Positions 24,848 through 34,007 of a stretch of 64,000 nucleotides of DNA are shown in pieces. Made by a program: the position numbers and the translations under genes. The DNA is taken from positions 95,482-159,481 of the forward strand of contig DASPQV010000047.1 in assembly GCA_035624785.1 (NCBI GenBank), in the 5' to 3' direction. Below the pieces are notes generated by a model. The model was not told where the DNA came from. It was given only the letters and a program-made list of their open reading frames with translations, and did not search any database. Position 1 is the first letter of the stretch. Each line of letters starts with the position of its first letter. The stretch comes from JAJZNI01 sp035624785 (GTDB lineage Bacteria; Chloroflexota; Dormibacteria; Aeolococcales; Aeolococcaceae).

Positions 24848-25216
24848 GTGACCCTGACCGTATCCGCAATCGTCGTCGACTGCCGCGACCCCGAAAGGGT
24901 TGGGCGGTTCTGGAGCGCCGCGCTGTCGCGGCCGCTCGAGGGCGGCGAGGAAGGGGTGTGGTGGTGGCTGGAGCTCGGGCAGGGCGGTCCGGGCATCCTG
25001 TTTCTGCAAAACCCGGACGCCAAGGTGGTCAAGAACCGCCTCCACCTCGATCTCCGGCCCGACGACCAGCTCCGTGAGGTCGAGCGGTTGACCGGCCTCG
25101 GTGCTCGCCGGAAGGACATCGGCCAGGGCGAGGTCGGCTGGGTGGTCATGGGCGATCCCGAGGACAACGAGTTCTGCGTCCTCGAGCCGGAGTCCTCGAC
25201 ACCGGAGCCCGGCTAG
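24848..25216 (+). CDS. VOC-superfamily (glyoxalase-like) protein
   Basis: A 122-residue protein with the repeated beta-alpha-beta-beta-beta units of the vicinal-oxygen-chelate fold: TVSAIVVDCRDPERVGRFWSAAL opens module one, and NRLHLDLRPDD and VVMGDPEDNEFCVLEP close module two. The HLDL histidine and the NEFC region match glyoxalase-like domains of the DUF/VOC type common in high-GC bacteria. It has no signal peptide and is cytoplasmic. Such proteins range from dioxygenases to antibiotic-binding proteins; the substrate cannot be inferred. The start is GTG 24848. Confidence 0.82.
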   Translation: MTLTVSAIVVDCRDPERVGRFWSAALSRPLEGGEEGVWWWLELGQGGPGILFLQNPDAKVVKNRLHLDLRPDDQLREVERLTGLGARRKDIGQGEVGWVVMGDPEDNEFCVLEPESSTPEPG

Positions 25217-25376
25217 ACTCTCCGGATCTCCCCGTCCCGAGCATCGGGGTGACCGCCGGTGGAAGCCGGAGATCCGGCGACCCGGCCCTCCTGGTCGGTC
25301 GCGGCTCCTCCGCCCGGGAAGCTGGTGGACAAATACCAGATGGCCGTCTCGGGCGGGGCCCCGCGATCATTGGTCC

Positions 25377-27080
25377 ATGCCCCGAGCCGAGCCCACTTCG
25401 GGGAGGACCGTTCTGGCGGAGCCCACCGGGTCGCGGGGCGGACGGGTGGCCGGAGCTCTCCGGTGGCCTGATCGCCCGCCCTCTCCTTCCCGCCGCGCGC
25501 TGACCGCTGCCGTGGCCGGAGGTGCAGCGCTCGCCACGGCATCGCTGATCGCCGCGGTCCTGCCGAGCGGTCTCTCCCCGCTGACCGCCGTCGGGGATGA
25601 GGTGGTGTCGCTCACGCCGGCCGGCGTCCGGGAGGCCGCGATCGGGTTCCTGGGGACCGCCGACAAGCCGGTGATCATTGCCGCGGTCGCGGTCATCACC
25701 ATCGGGATCACCGCGCTGCTGGGGCTGGCCGCCCGCCAGGACCGGATGCCGCTCGCGCTGGGTGGGGCCGCCCTGCTCGCCATCGGCCTGGCCTCGACCG
25801 GAGACAGCTCCCCGGCCTACCTGCCTGCTGGCGTGGCCAGCGCCGCAGGGGCCGGGCTCGTCGCCATCTGGGTTGTCCGCCGGCTCGGCAGGCCGGCTCC
25901 CGCGCCACCTCGTCCCGCCACCGGGCAGCGGCGCAGGCCGCAGGATGGCGCCCGGGCGGAACCGCGCTGGGAGCGGCCCCGGCCGTCCGCCGGCTGGGGC
26001 GGGAAGGAGCTGACGCGACGCCAGTTCACCCTGCTCGCGGGTGGGGTGGCGGTGGTAGCCGCGCTGGGCCAGGGGATCGCATCCCTGCTCGTGTCGACCA
26101 GCGCCGCCGCGGTCGAGGCGGTGCGCCGGACCATCCGGCTGCCCCGGGTGGCGCGACCGCTGCCCCCGCCCGACCCGGCCGATTCATTCGATGTGCCGGG
26201 GATCAGCCCGCTGGTCACCAGCAACGACGCCTTCTACCGGATCGACACCGCCTTCATACCTCCAGCCGTCGACTCCACCAGCTGGCAGCTCCGTATCAAT
26301 GGCATGGTCGAGCGCCCGCTGACCCTCACGTACGACCAGCTCATGGCAATTTCCCAGGTGGAGGCGGACATCACCCTCTGCTGCGTCAGCGACCCGGTGG
26401 GCGGCAACCTGATCAGCAATGCGCGCTGGCAGGGGGTGCGCCTCGATCGCCTCCTCGAGATGGCCGGCGTCCTTCACGGGGCCGACCAGATCGTGGGCAG
26501 GTCGGTGGACGGCTTCACCGCGGGCATGCCCACCGCGCTCGCCCTCGATGGCCGGGCCGCCCTCGTGGCGGTGGGGATGAACGGTCAACCCCTGCCCATC
26601 GAGCACGGCTTCCCCGCTCGCCTGGTCGTGCCCGGGCTCTACGGATACGTGTCGGGGACCAAGTGGCTGCAGGAGATCCTGCTCACCACCTTCTCGTCTT
26701 TCGACGCCTACTGGGTGCAGCGCGGCTGGAGCCAGCCGTCCCCGATCCGCACCGAATCCAGGATCGATGTTCCGCAGGACGGCAGCTCGCTCGCCGCTGG
26801 AGCGACCGTCATCGCCGGCGTCGCCTGGGCCCAGCACCGCGGGATCTCCGGGGCCCAGGTGCGGATCGACTCCGGCCCCTGGCTCCCCGCCCAGCTGGCT
26901 GGGGAGTTGAGCATCGACACGTGGCGCCAGTGGAAGCTCGGCTGGCAGGCGACCCCGGGCATGCACACCATCGAGGTGCGGGCCGTGGACGGCACGGGCA
27001 CGGCTCAGACGCCCGCCTACAGCGATCCCTTCCCGAGTGGTGCGACGGGGTACCACACCATCCAGGTGACGGTGAGCTGA
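25377..27080 (+). CDS. Membrane-anchored sulfite-oxidase-type molybdopterin oxidoreductase
   Basis: A 567-residue protein with two parts. Residues 40-175 contain about four membrane helices. A twin-arginine-like RRQFTLLAGG with another hydrophobic segment follows near residue 215. The C-terminal part is a molybdopterin oxidoreductase domain (about 270-460) and a Mo-co dimerisation (Ig-like) domain to the end. The molybdenum-ligating cysteine is in TLCCVSDPVGGNLI (residue 335 or 336; family comparison favours 336), and the ARWQGVRLDRLL segment is typical. The enzyme domain is predicted outside the membrane. Homologues oxidise sulfite or reduce sulfoxides; no heme-protein partner is adjacent. 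ATG 25377 gives the complete membrane module. Confidence 0.85.
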   Translation: MPRAEPTSGRTVLAEPTGSRGGRVAGALRWPDRPPSPSRRALTAAVAGGAALATASLIAAVLPSGLSPLTAVGDEVVSLTPAGVREAAIGFLGTADKPVIIAAVAVITIGITALLGLAARQDRMPLALGGAALLAIGLASTGDSSPAYLPAGVASAAGAGLVAIWVVRRLGRPAPAPPRPATGQRRRPQDGARAEPRWERPRPSAGWGGKELTRRQFTLLAGGVAVVAALGQGIASLLVSTSAAAVEAVRRTIRLPRVARPLPPPDPADSFDVPGISPLVTSNDAFYRIDTAFIPPAVDSTSWQLRINGMVERPLTLTYDQLMAISQVEADITLCCVSDPVGGNLISNARWQGVRLDRLLEMAGVLHGADQIVGRSVDGFTAGMPTALALDGRAALVAVGMNGQPLPIEHGFPARLVVPGLYGYVSGTKWLQEILLTTFSSFDAYWVQRGWSQPSPIRTESRIDVPQDGSSLAAGATVIAGVAWAQHRGISGAQVRIDSGPWLPAQLAGELSIDTWRQWKLGWQATPGMHTIEVRAVDGTGTAQTPAYSDPFPSGATGYHTIQVTVS

Positions 27081-27135
27081 CCGCCCCGGTTGGGTGGAGC
27101 GTGACGCCCAGAGCCTCGAGTGGGATCATGAGCCG

Positions 27136-27609
27136 ATGGACGGGGCCACCCATCGCCGGCGCATGCCGCCGGACTCCCGGGGCGGGCTGCGCGAGCGGCT
27201 CCGCCGCATCGAGGTCAGGCTGGGGATCGACCCCGGCAGCCACCCGGAGTGGGTGTGGCTGATCCCCTGCGCCACCTTCGTGACCACGGTGGCGATGTTC
27301 ATCGCCCTCGATCTGATCGGGGGGACCAGCATCACTCTCACCATCCTCGTGGGTCTGCCGGTCGGCGTCCTCTCCGGCGCCGTGGTCGCGGGGATGTCGA
27401 TCGCCTACATGTCGGCATCGCATGACGGCGACGGGGGCGGTGGCGACGACCGCCGGCGCTCGCCCGACCCTGACCCGAAGCCCATCCCACCCCCCGGATG
27501 GTGGGCGGAGATCTCTCCACGACCGGGTCCCGCTCAGCCCGAGCCCGGGGAGGAGGAACGCCGCCGCGACCGGCAGCCGGTGGAGACCGCCGGGGCATCC
27601 GGCCGCTGA
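27136..27609 (+). CDS. Two-helix membrane protein with charged C-terminus
   Basis: A 157-residue protein: a basic, arginine-rich N-terminus, two membrane helices (WVWLIPCATFVTTVAMFIALDLI and TLTILVGLPVGVLSGAVVAGM, about residues 37-85), then a proline- and acid-rich tail likely to be disordered. No family is recognised. It is followed by the DUF4129/MoxR/DUF58 operon in the same direction, 88 bases upstream of the first gene, so it may be part of it. ATG 27136 has GATCAT six bases upstream, which may be a weak leaderless -10. Confidence 0.5.
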   Translation: MDGATHRRRMPPDSRGGLRERLRRIEVRLGIDPGSHPEWVWLIPCATFVTTVAMFIALDLIGGTSITLTILVGLPVGVLSGAVVAGMSIAYMSASHDGDGGGGDDRRRSPDPDPKPIPPPGWWAEISPRPGPAQPEPGEEERRRDRQPVETAGASGR

Positions 27610-27697
27610 GGGGCATCCGGGCCGTCCGAACCCGCATCGCCAAGCCGCCCCACCGGCCGGTGGTAGCCTTGCCCGAGAAGGTCATCGGAGAAACTGC

Positions 27698-28612
27698 TTG
27701 TCCAGCGGCGGCGGCGGCAGGTCCAGTGCCCGGGACGACCGCGTCGCTCCGCTTCGACGCTGGGGAGGCGGAGCCGGGGCGGCCATCCTGGTCGTGGCCG
27801 CCGGCCTGGTGTTCCTCGCCGCGCTGGGAGCACGCGGCAGTCAGGGCGCAAGCCTCGCGGTCGGTGCCACCGCGGGGGCGGTGGAGGCCGGGGTAGACAT
27901 CCTCGCCGGCGCCGTCGGCGGAGCCGCCCTGGTCGTGACCCTCGCCCTGTTCTTCGAGGGAGGCCGGATGCGACGGGGGTTGGGGACGCGCCCACCCCGC
28001 CGATCACTGTGGAGCCAGTTTGCCTTCCTGCTCACCTGGTCCGCGGTTCTCGCGGCCATCGCCTGGTGGGTCGGGGAGCAGCGCTCCGGCTCCGGGCACA
28101 GCGTCAGCCGGGCGGCACCGCCGTCTCGGCTGCTGCCGGGGCAGCTGTCCGCCGCGGCCGGCTCCACAGCGTCCCCGCCCTGGGCGCTCATCGGCCTGGT
28201 CACCGGCATCGCCGTCATGGCGGTGGTGATGATCGTTCTCGTGCTGCTCAGCCGCCCCGGCCGGGTGTCCGCCGCACCGCTCGCTGAGACGCAGCCGACG
28301 GCCCTGGAGGCGGTGGATGCGGCGACTGATGCCCTGGCCGTCGAGGCCGACCCTCGACGAGCTGTGATCGCCGCCTACGCGGTCATGGAGCGGATGCTCG
28401 GAGCCGCCGGCTCGCCGCGGAGGATCTCGGACGCTCCCACCGAGCACCTGGAGCGCAGCCTGGTGCTGCTCGGCGCCAGCCGCTCGGCGGCGCGCCGGCT
28501 CACCGAGCTCTTCGAGCGGGCGCGCTTCAGTCTCCAGGTGATCGACGAATCCGTGCGCCGCGCTGCCCTCGACGCTCTGGCAGCGGTGCGCCGAGATCTC
28601 GAACCGGCGTGA
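27698..28612 (+). CDS. DUF4129-type membrane protein of MoxR/DUF58 operon
   Basis: About 304 residues with four hydrophobic helices in the first 200 residues and a C-terminal cytoplasmic domain. That domain (DPRRAVIAAYAVMERML, then LTELFERARFS) matches DUF4129, a domain regularly encoded beside MoxR and DUF58 genes and near transglutaminase-like proteins. Start TTG 27698 is chosen because GGAG lies upstream at good spacing and because it precedes the first helix closely; no ATG or GTG fits better. The 3' end overlaps the next gene as GTGA. Confidence 0.75.
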   Translation: MSSGGGGRSSARDDRVAPLRRWGGGAGAAILVVAAGLVFLAALGARGSQGASLAVGATAGAVEAGVDILAGAVGGAALVVTLALFFEGGRMRRGLGTRPPRRSLWSQFAFLLTWSAVLAAIAWWVGEQRSGSGHSVSRAAPPSRLLPGQLSAAAGSTASPPWALIGLVTGIAVMAVVMIVLVLLSRPGRVSAAPLAETQPTALEAVDAATDALAVEADPRRAVIAAYAVMERMLGAAGSPRRISDAPTEHLERSLVLLGASRSAARRLTELFERARFSLQVIDESVRRAALDALAAVRRDLEPA

Positions 28613-29166
28613 GCAGGCCGATCCCGGGGCGCCCCAGCGCCTCTCGCGGGCTGCTGGCTCTGGCGACGGCTCCGTTCGCGGTCGCCGTGGTGACCATGGG
28701 GCTGTTCGGCTGGCTCGGCTCACAGGCAGCCGTCCCGCGGCCGGCGCTGCTCGCCGTCTACGTGACCTGCGTCACCGTCTGCACCGCCTGGTGGCTGCTG
28801 CGGGCGATCCGGCCGCCGGCTCGCCGGCCCGATACCATGGCGGCTCTGGGACGCCGCGGCGTCGATGCCGACCCGCACCCGCCCCAGCGCCTGCTCGCCT
28901 GGGAGCGGATGGTCACCGTGGGTATGAGCTCCGCTCTGGACGCCGACCAGCGGCTGCGGCCCCAGCTGCGGGAGCTGGCTTGTGCCCTGCTGCGGGTGCG
29001 GCGAGGGCTCGTTGTCGACCCCGCTGGCGACGACGTCGCCACCCGGTGTGGTGCGCCCGGCGAGCCCCTGCTGGGGGCGCGTCGGCCACGACGTCCCGAA
29101 CTCACCGAGCGAGGTCCGTCAGCCGAGGATGTTCGCCGAGTGATCAGAGTAATTGAGATGATCTGA
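28609..29166 (+). CDS. Membrane protein of MoxR/DUF58 operon
   Basis: A 185-residue protein with two N-terminal membrane helices (about 13-35 and 44-64) and a soluble, arginine-rich C-terminal region containing ERMVTVGMSSALDADQRLRPQLRELAC. That segment resembles a short conserved unit in membrane proteins of MoxR operons in high-GC bacteria. It begins with GTG overlapping the DUF4129 stop and ends two bases before moxR. The function is unknown; position suggests a partner of the MoxR ATPase. Confidence 0.65.
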   Translation: MSRPIPGRPSASRGLLALATAPFAVAVVTMGLFGWLGSQAAVPRPALLAVYVTCVTVCTAWWLLRAIRPPARRPDTMAALGRRGVDADPHPPQRLLAWERMVTVGMSSALDADQRLRPQLRELACALLRVRRGLVVDPAGDDVATRCGAPGEPLLGARRPRRPELTERGPSAEDVRRVIRVIEMI

Positions 29167-29168
29167 CG

Positions 29169-30140
29169 ATGACGGACGTCCACGATGTGGCCGCCGCCGG
29201 CAAGGTGATCCTCGACGAGGTCGAGCGTTTGATCGTGGGCAAGCGGGAAACGCTGGAGCTTCTCCTGAGCGGCGTGCTCGCCAGAGGACACATCCTGATC
29301 GAGGACTTCCCGGGGCTCGCCAAGACGCTGATCGCGCGCTCCCTGGCCCAGGTCACCGGACTGCAGTTCCACCGAGTGCAGTTCACCCCCGACCTGCTGC
29401 CCTCGGACATCACCGGATCGTCCCTCTATGACCAGCGGACTGCCGAGTTCACCTTCCAGCCCGGGCCGATCTTCACCAACCTCCTGCTCGGTGATGAGAT
29501 CAACCGAACGCCTCCCAAGACGCAGGCGGCGCTGCTCGAGGCGATGGCCGAGCAGCAGGTCACCGTCGATGGTGTGACCCGGGCGCTGACCCCGCCGTTC
29601 ATCGTGGTGGCGACGCAGAATCCCATCGAGTACGAGGGGACCTATCCGCTCCCCGAGGCCCAGCTGGACCGCTTCCTGCTGCGCATCAGGGTCGGCTACC
29701 CGAGCGCCGGAGAGGAGGCGGAGATCCTCCGGCGGCGGGTGGAGCGGCGCAGCGACAGCGTGACCCTGAACCAGGTCGTGGACCGGTCCACCCTGCTGCA
29801 GCTCCAGGCCGCGGTCGAGGATGTCCACGTCGAGCCGAGCATCGAGGCCTACATCGTCGCTCTGGTGGCGTCGACCCGGCAGCGAGTCGACGTCCTCGTC
29901 GGTGCCAGTCCCCGGGGCAGCCTGGCTATCCTGGCGTCGGCGCGGTCCTGGGCAGCGCTCTCCGGGCGTGATTTCGTGGTGCCCGAGGACGTCAAGCGGA
30001 TGGCGGTTCCCGCGCTCGGCCACCGCCTCACCCTGCGGCCCGAGCTGTGGGTGCGCGGCATGAGCGGGGACGACGTGGTGCGCGGCTGCCTCGACTCGGT
30101 GCCAACCCCCTCGACGCGGGCGCCCCTGGTAGCCGGTTGA
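29169..30140 (+). CDS. MoxR-family AAA+ ATPase
   Basis: A 323-residue AAA+ ATPase of the MoxR class, thought to act as a chaperone for assembly or metal insertion of extracytoplasmic complexes. It shows a variant Walker A (IEDFPGLAKT), a Walker B with LLGDEINRTPPKTQAALLEAM, sensor 1 in VVATQNPIEYEGTYPLPEAQLDRFL, and sensor 2 near GASPRGSLAILASARSWA. All signatures are intact. The gene is coupled to the DUF58 gene downstream (stop-start overlap TTGA), the classical partner of MoxR. Confidence 0.95.
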   Translation: MTDVHDVAAAGKVILDEVERLIVGKRETLELLLSGVLARGHILIEDFPGLAKTLIARSLAQVTGLQFHRVQFTPDLLPSDITGSSLYDQRTAEFTFQPGPIFTNLLLGDEINRTPPKTQAALLEAMAEQQVTVDGVTRALTPPFIVVATQNPIEYEGTYPLPEAQLDRFLLRIRVGYPSAGEEAEILRRRVERRSDSVTLNQVVDRSTLLQLQAAVEDVHVEPSIEAYIVALVASTRQRVDVLVGASPRGSLAILASARSWAALSGRDFVVPEDVKRMAVPALGHRLTLRPELWVRGMSGDDVVRGCLDSVPTPSTRAPLVAG

Positions 30141-31420
30141 CCTGGTCTGCCACTGAGCGGTTGCTCGCCTACCCGTGGCTGGTGGCCGGGCTCTTCCTGG
30201 CGGGCATCGCCACCGGGCGTCCCGAGCTGATCGCGGTGGCGGCGCCGTTTGCCGCCGTTCTCATCTTCGGCCTGGCCCGCTCGCGCACGCCTCACCTCTC
30301 CCGGCCCCGGGTTTCCCTGGTCCATGACCGCGTGATCGAAGGCGATACGGCGGAGGTGAAGATCGAGGTCGCCGTCCCTGCCGAGGTGTCCGCGCTGGAA
30401 GTCGGTCTGGCCGTGCCCCGCGGTGTCGAGGTCGCCGGGTGTCCGAACCCCGCGGTGATCCGCCGAGGGGAGGGCGCGGGCCAGCTGGCCTGCCTCACGG
30501 TGCGGCCGCGCCACTGGGGGGTCTTCCCGCTCTCGCCGGTCATCTTTCGGGCTCATGACGGCATGCGCCTGCGCCGCTTCGAGGCCCAGCTGGTGCCCGG
30601 TCCGGAGGCGGCCCTCCGCGTCTACCCACGATCGGAGCACGTCCGGACCCTGACCCGGCCGGCGCGCACCAACGTGTACGCCGGCAACCGGGTGTCGGCG
30701 CAGCGCGGCGATGGCGTGGAGTTCGCCGACGTGCGTCCCTTCGCCTCGGGCGACCGGGTGCGCAGCATCAACTGGCGAGCCTCGGCGCGCCGTGGAAGCC
30801 TGTGGATCAACCAGCGGCATCCAGAGCACAACGCCGACATCGTGCTGCTCCTCGACACCTTCACCCATGTGGGGCCGGCCGGGGCCGGCAGCCTGGAGCA
30901 GATGGTGCGCGGCGCTTCGGCCCTTGCGGCGGCGTGGCTCCGCGATCGCGATCGGGTCGGGATCGTCGGCTTCGGCGGGACGCTTCGATGGTTGGAGGTC
31001 GGCGAGGGTCTGCACCACGCATACCGCATCGTCGACGCGCTGCTCGACACCCAGGTCGTCTTCAGCTATGCGTGGAAGGGGGTTGAGATGATCCCCGCAC
31101 GCCTCCTGCCGCCGCATGCCCTGGTCGTCGGGATCACTCCGCTTCTCGACCCCCGCTCGGTGACGACGCTGCTCGACCTGCGCGGGCGAGGCTTCGACGT
31201 CGCCGTCGTCGAGATCTCACCCGAGCCGTGGGCCGGCCCCATCACGTCGGACAGCGCCGAGATCGCCCGCCGGATCTGGATGCTGGAGCGGGAGGTTCTC
31301 CGCTCCCGCTTTCTCAATGCCGGGCTGGGCGTCGCGGTGTGGAGAGAGGGCGAGCCCATCGAACCCGTGGTGGCGGAGGTGGAAGGGTGGCGGCGTCGCG
31401 CCCGGCTTCGCTTTCGCTGA
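30137..31420 (+). CDS. DUF58-domain protein
   Basis: A 427-residue protein with two N-terminal membrane helices, a beta-rich domain, and the DUF58 core GVEFADVRPFASGDRVRSINW followed by RRGSLWINQ. This is the vWA-related region that partners MoxR ATPases. Downstream, DIVLLLDTF has the DxD-type remnant of a metal-ion-dependent adhesion site. The start is TTG 30137, which overlaps the moxR stop as TTGA, sits just before the first helix and fits family length. Earlier in-frame codons lie inside moxR. Confidence 0.9.
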   Translation: MTWSATERLLAYPWLVAGLFLAGIATGRPELIAVAAPFAAVLIFGLARSRTPHLSRPRVSLVHDRVIEGDTAEVKIEVAVPAEVSALEVGLAVPRGVEVAGCPNPAVIRRGEGAGQLACLTVRPRHWGVFPLSPVIFRAHDGMRLRRFEAQLVPGPEAALRVYPRSEHVRTLTRPARTNVYAGNRVSAQRGDGVEFADVRPFASGDRVRSINWRASARRGSLWINQRHPEHNADIVLLLDTFTHVGPAGAGSLEQMVRGASALAAAWLRDRDRVGIVGFGGTLRWLEVGEGLHHAYRIVDALLDTQVVFSYAWKGVEMIPARLLPPHALVVGITPLLDPRSVTTLLDLRGRGFDVAVVEISPEPWAGPITSDSAEIARRIWMLEREVLRSRFLNAGLGVAVWREGEPIEPVVAEVEGWRRRARLRFR

Positions 31421-31962
31421 TACCGGCTGCCCTGGCGTTGCTGGCGTCGGCCGGAATCGCCGCGGCCACGACCGCCGGTGCGGAGGCCCGGGGCGAGCCA
31501 TCCTGGGTCGTCAACTCGGCGGGCAGCGCGTCGGTGGCAGGCGTCCTTCTGATCCTCGCTGCGGTCACCTTGACCCGGGCAGCGGTCGTGGGTTGGGCGG
31601 CGGCGTTGCTCGCGGTCGGCTACGCGATCCTGCTCGCCGGCTCCGGTCGCGCCATCGACCCCTGGGCTCCGCTCTTCGGGTTGGGGATCCTGCTGTCGGC
31701 CGAGCTCGCCTTCACCGCCCGTGAGTTGCGCCGGCCCCACGCCTCGACCTTCGGTCTCGAGCTGAGCCGGTGGCTGCGGCTTCTGGCCGTGGCCGGCGCT
31801 GGTGGGGTCATCGGGGCCGCCGCCACCGTCGTGGCCTCGACAGTGCCGGGTTCGGTGCCCGGCCTCCTCGCCGGATCGGCCGGTGCGGTCTGCCTGGTGG
31901 CGCTCGCCGCCTGGATGCGGGGTCGAGGGGCTCACCGGCCGGGTGCCACGCCGCCCGACTGA
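31387..31962 (+). CDS. Polytopic membrane protein, last gene of MoxR operon
   Basis: A 191-residue alanine-rich protein with about six hydrophobic helices and no recognised family. It starts with GTG 31387, inside the DUF58 gene by 34 bases, with GGAGGTGGAAGG immediately upstream as a strong Shine-Dalgarno. The overlap and spacing make it the final member of the operon. It could be an integral partner of the DUF58 complex, which is inference from position only. Confidence 0.65.
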   Translation: MAASRPASLSLIPAALALLASAGIAAATTAGAEARGEPSWVVNSAGSASVAGVLLILAAVTLTRAAVVGWAAALLAVGYAILLAGSGRAIDPWAPLFGLGILLSAELAFTARELRRPHASTFGLELSRWLRLLAVAGAGGVIGAAATVVASTVPGSVPGLLAGSAGAVCLVALAAWMRGRGAHRPGATPPD

Positions 31963-32251
31963 GGCGGCCGCCAACCGGACCCGTCGCCGTGCCACGGAGT
32001 CGCGCCGGGCGCTTCCCTTCGACCTCGGCGCCGCGATCTGACCCCGCGCGCACGCTGGCGACGTGCCGGCACACCCACTCCCGGTGACGCCTCACCGTCG
32101 GGGACCGCGTACCCGCTGGACGGAGTATCCACGGAACCGCCGAAGGTGGAGGGCAAACGCGTCAAATGTCAAAGGACCATCACCGGGGGGGCGCCGCTCT
32201 GGATGCCGGCTGCAGAGCTGTCACGGCGCCGTCATCGCGCCGGAGGGACCG

Positions 32252-32659
32252 TCAACCCTGCGGCTTCAGCTCCAGGGCCGCGGAGTTGATGCAGTAGCGC
32301 TGGCCGGTCGGCTCCGGTCCGTCGTCGAAGAGGTGCCCTAGGTGACCGCCACAGCCGCGGCAGATCACCTCGGTGCGGACCATCCCCAGTCGGCGGTCCG
32401 CGCGCAGCTCGACCGCCTCGCGGTTGGCGGGCTCGGAGAAGCTCGGCCAGCCGGTGCCGGAGTCGAATTTGGTGCCGGAGCGGAAGAGCTCGGCGCCGCA
32501 GCCCGCGCAGTGGTAGGCGCCGGTTTCGTGGCTCCGCCAGTACTTGCCGGTGAAGGCCGGCTCGGTAGCGCTCTGGCGCAGGATGGAGTACTGCTCCGGG
32601 GTCAGCCGGGCGCGCCACTCGGCGTCGGTCAAGCGGGTGGTGGGGGTGCTCTCCGTCAT
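32252..32659 (-). CDS. msrB: Peptide-methionine (R)-S-oxide reductase
   Basis: A 135-residue MsrB that reduces methionine-R-sulfoxide in proteins. The two zinc-binding CxxC pairs are CAGC and CRGC. The GTGWPSF motif, the GGHLGHLF motif and the catalytic RYCINSAAL cysteine are all intact. No signal peptide, so cytoplasmic. ATG 32659 is chosen because AAGAGGAG lies five bases upstream; a GTG six bases earlier is possible. It stands alone on the minus strand. Confidence 0.96.
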   Translation of the reverse strand: MTESTPTTRLTDAEWRARLTPEQYSILRQSATEPAFTGKYWRSHETGAYHCAGCGAELFRSGTKFDSGTGWPSFSEPANREAVELRADRRLGMVRTEVICRGCGGHLGHLFDDGPEPTGQRYCINSAALELKPQG

Positions 32660-32719
32660 GCTCACTCCTCTTGAGCGTGGCTGCTGATCCAGGGTAGCAG
32701 CGGAGCCCGCCGCGCCCGG

Positions 32720-33799
32720 TCAGCTCGCCGGGCTCGTCGGCGGCTTGGTGGGGAGCGTTCCCTCCAGCGTGGTCACGGTGGACGTGCCGCAGACCGAGGC
32801 CGGCTGGTCACCGGTGATCTTGCACAAGCCTGCGATCAACCAGTTGGCATCCGAGAGGATCGCCACGGCGGCGGCACTGCTCGGGTTGCTCAGTGACTGG
32901 CCGATCTGTTGCCAGGTCATACCTTGGAGCAGCGCGGGGCCGTCCACCACCTGGCCATTGATGGTGAGTGTCGGAGCACCGGCGGCCACGTAGCGTCCCC
33001 CCAGGTCCATCCAGGGCACACCGCCCGTCGACGACGAGTACGGGGGGGCGTCGTACGCGTTGACCAGCGACTGCTCGTCTGCGGTGGGCGTCTGCAGTGC
33101 ACGGCCGTTGCGGTCCGCCGTCTCCACGGGGACGAAGGCCAGATAGGGGCTGGAGTAGCTGGACCCGTAGAACGAGAAGCTATCGGTGTTGGGGAAGAGG
33201 TCGTTGGTCGCCGACTGAGTGAAGTGGAGGTTGGTGAAGCTGCCGAACCGGCTCAGTGCCACGACCACGCTCCAGCGGTCGAAGGCGCAGTACGGGCAGG
33301 AGTCCTCGCCCACGAAGAGGAACTCCGGCTTGCCGCCGCTGGCGAGCCCGGGCGTCGAGCTGGGCAGGCTCATCAGCGGGTCGGCGATCTGGCCGCCGCC
33401 GACGGTGGCCAGGTTCGAGGCGGTGACAGAGGTCACCTGGTTGACCACTCCCTGGTCGGCAAGCGGATCGGGGCTCGCGGTTGGAGCGACCACCGCCAGG
33501 ATGACGAAGACGATGACCACCACCGCAACCAGCGCGGTGAGACCGCCGCCCCAGGCCCAGGGCGACTGCCACCAGGGGCCGCCGACCTTGACCCGGTGGG
33601 TCTGGTACCGGGAAGGAGGCGCCGCCCGTCTCCCACCGCCCCTGGCCGAGGCGGAGGGCCCGGCGCGAGCCCCTCGCGGCTCGGCGGGACTGGAGGCGGC
33701 GCCGGTCCCGGTCGGAGCCGGGGCGGTGCGGGTCATCGTGGCAGTGCCGGGGCCCGGTTGGGCCAGCTCCTGCCGGCGGCGCTTGGAGAGTCGGGCCAC
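32720..33799 (-). CDS. DUF929-family thioredoxin-like membrane protein
   Basis: A 359-residue protein with a basic, proline/alanine-rich cytoplasmic N-terminus, one membrane helix (about residues 85-110) and an extracytoplasmic DUF929 domain. The thioredoxin-like redox motif CPYC lies in FLFVGEDSCPYCAFDRWS, and GGRYVAAGAPTL is the cis-proline-like region. A second cysteine pair lies near the C-terminus (GLCKI and ASVCG). DUF929 proteins are predicted disulfide oxidoreductases of the cell surface. GTG 33799 has a GAGGTG Shine-Dalgarno. It is divergent from the GGDEF-EAL gene. Confidence 0.85.
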   Translation of the reverse strand: MARLSKRRRQELAQPGPGTATMTRTAPAPTGTGAASSPAEPRGARAGPSASARGGGRRAAPPSRYQTHRVKVGGPWWQSPWAWGGGLTALVAVVVIVFVILAVVAPTASPDPLADQGVVNQVTSVTASNLATVGGGQIADPLMSLPSSTPGLASGGKPEFLFVGEDSCPYCAFDRWSVVVALSRFGSFTNLHFTQSATNDLFPNTDSFSFYGSSYSSPYLAFVPVETADRNGRALQTPTADEQSLVNAYDAPPYSSSTGGVPWMDLGGRYVAAGAPTLTINGQVVDGPALLQGMTWQQIGQSLSNPSSAAAVAILSDANWLIAGLCKITGDQPASVCGTSTVTTLEGTLPTKPPTSPAS

Positions 33800-33898
33800 G
33801 CTGCACCTCGGGGCTCAAGGCTGGGGCTGAGCTGCTCCAGCCAACGGCTCCTGACGGCGCCGCTAAGCCATCGTCGCTGCTACGCCGGCGCCGCAGCT

Positions 33899-33922
33899 AG
33901 GGCCGAAGGTAGGCTCGGCCCT
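33899..33922. repeat. Perfect inverted repeat AGGGCCGA / TCGGCCCT
   Basis: AGGGCCGA (33899-33906), an 8-base loop, then TCGGCCCT (33915-33922). It lies between divergent genes and upstream of both, so a role as terminator is unlikely; an operator or leader structure is more plausible. No T-run follows on either strand. Confidence 0.4.
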
Positions 33923-34007
33923 GGGCCCTTGGGCTTCCCCGGGTCGGTCCATCGCCCGATCCTGCGGTTGCTGCCCAGACCGCGGACGTGCCCCACCCGA
34001 GCAACAG

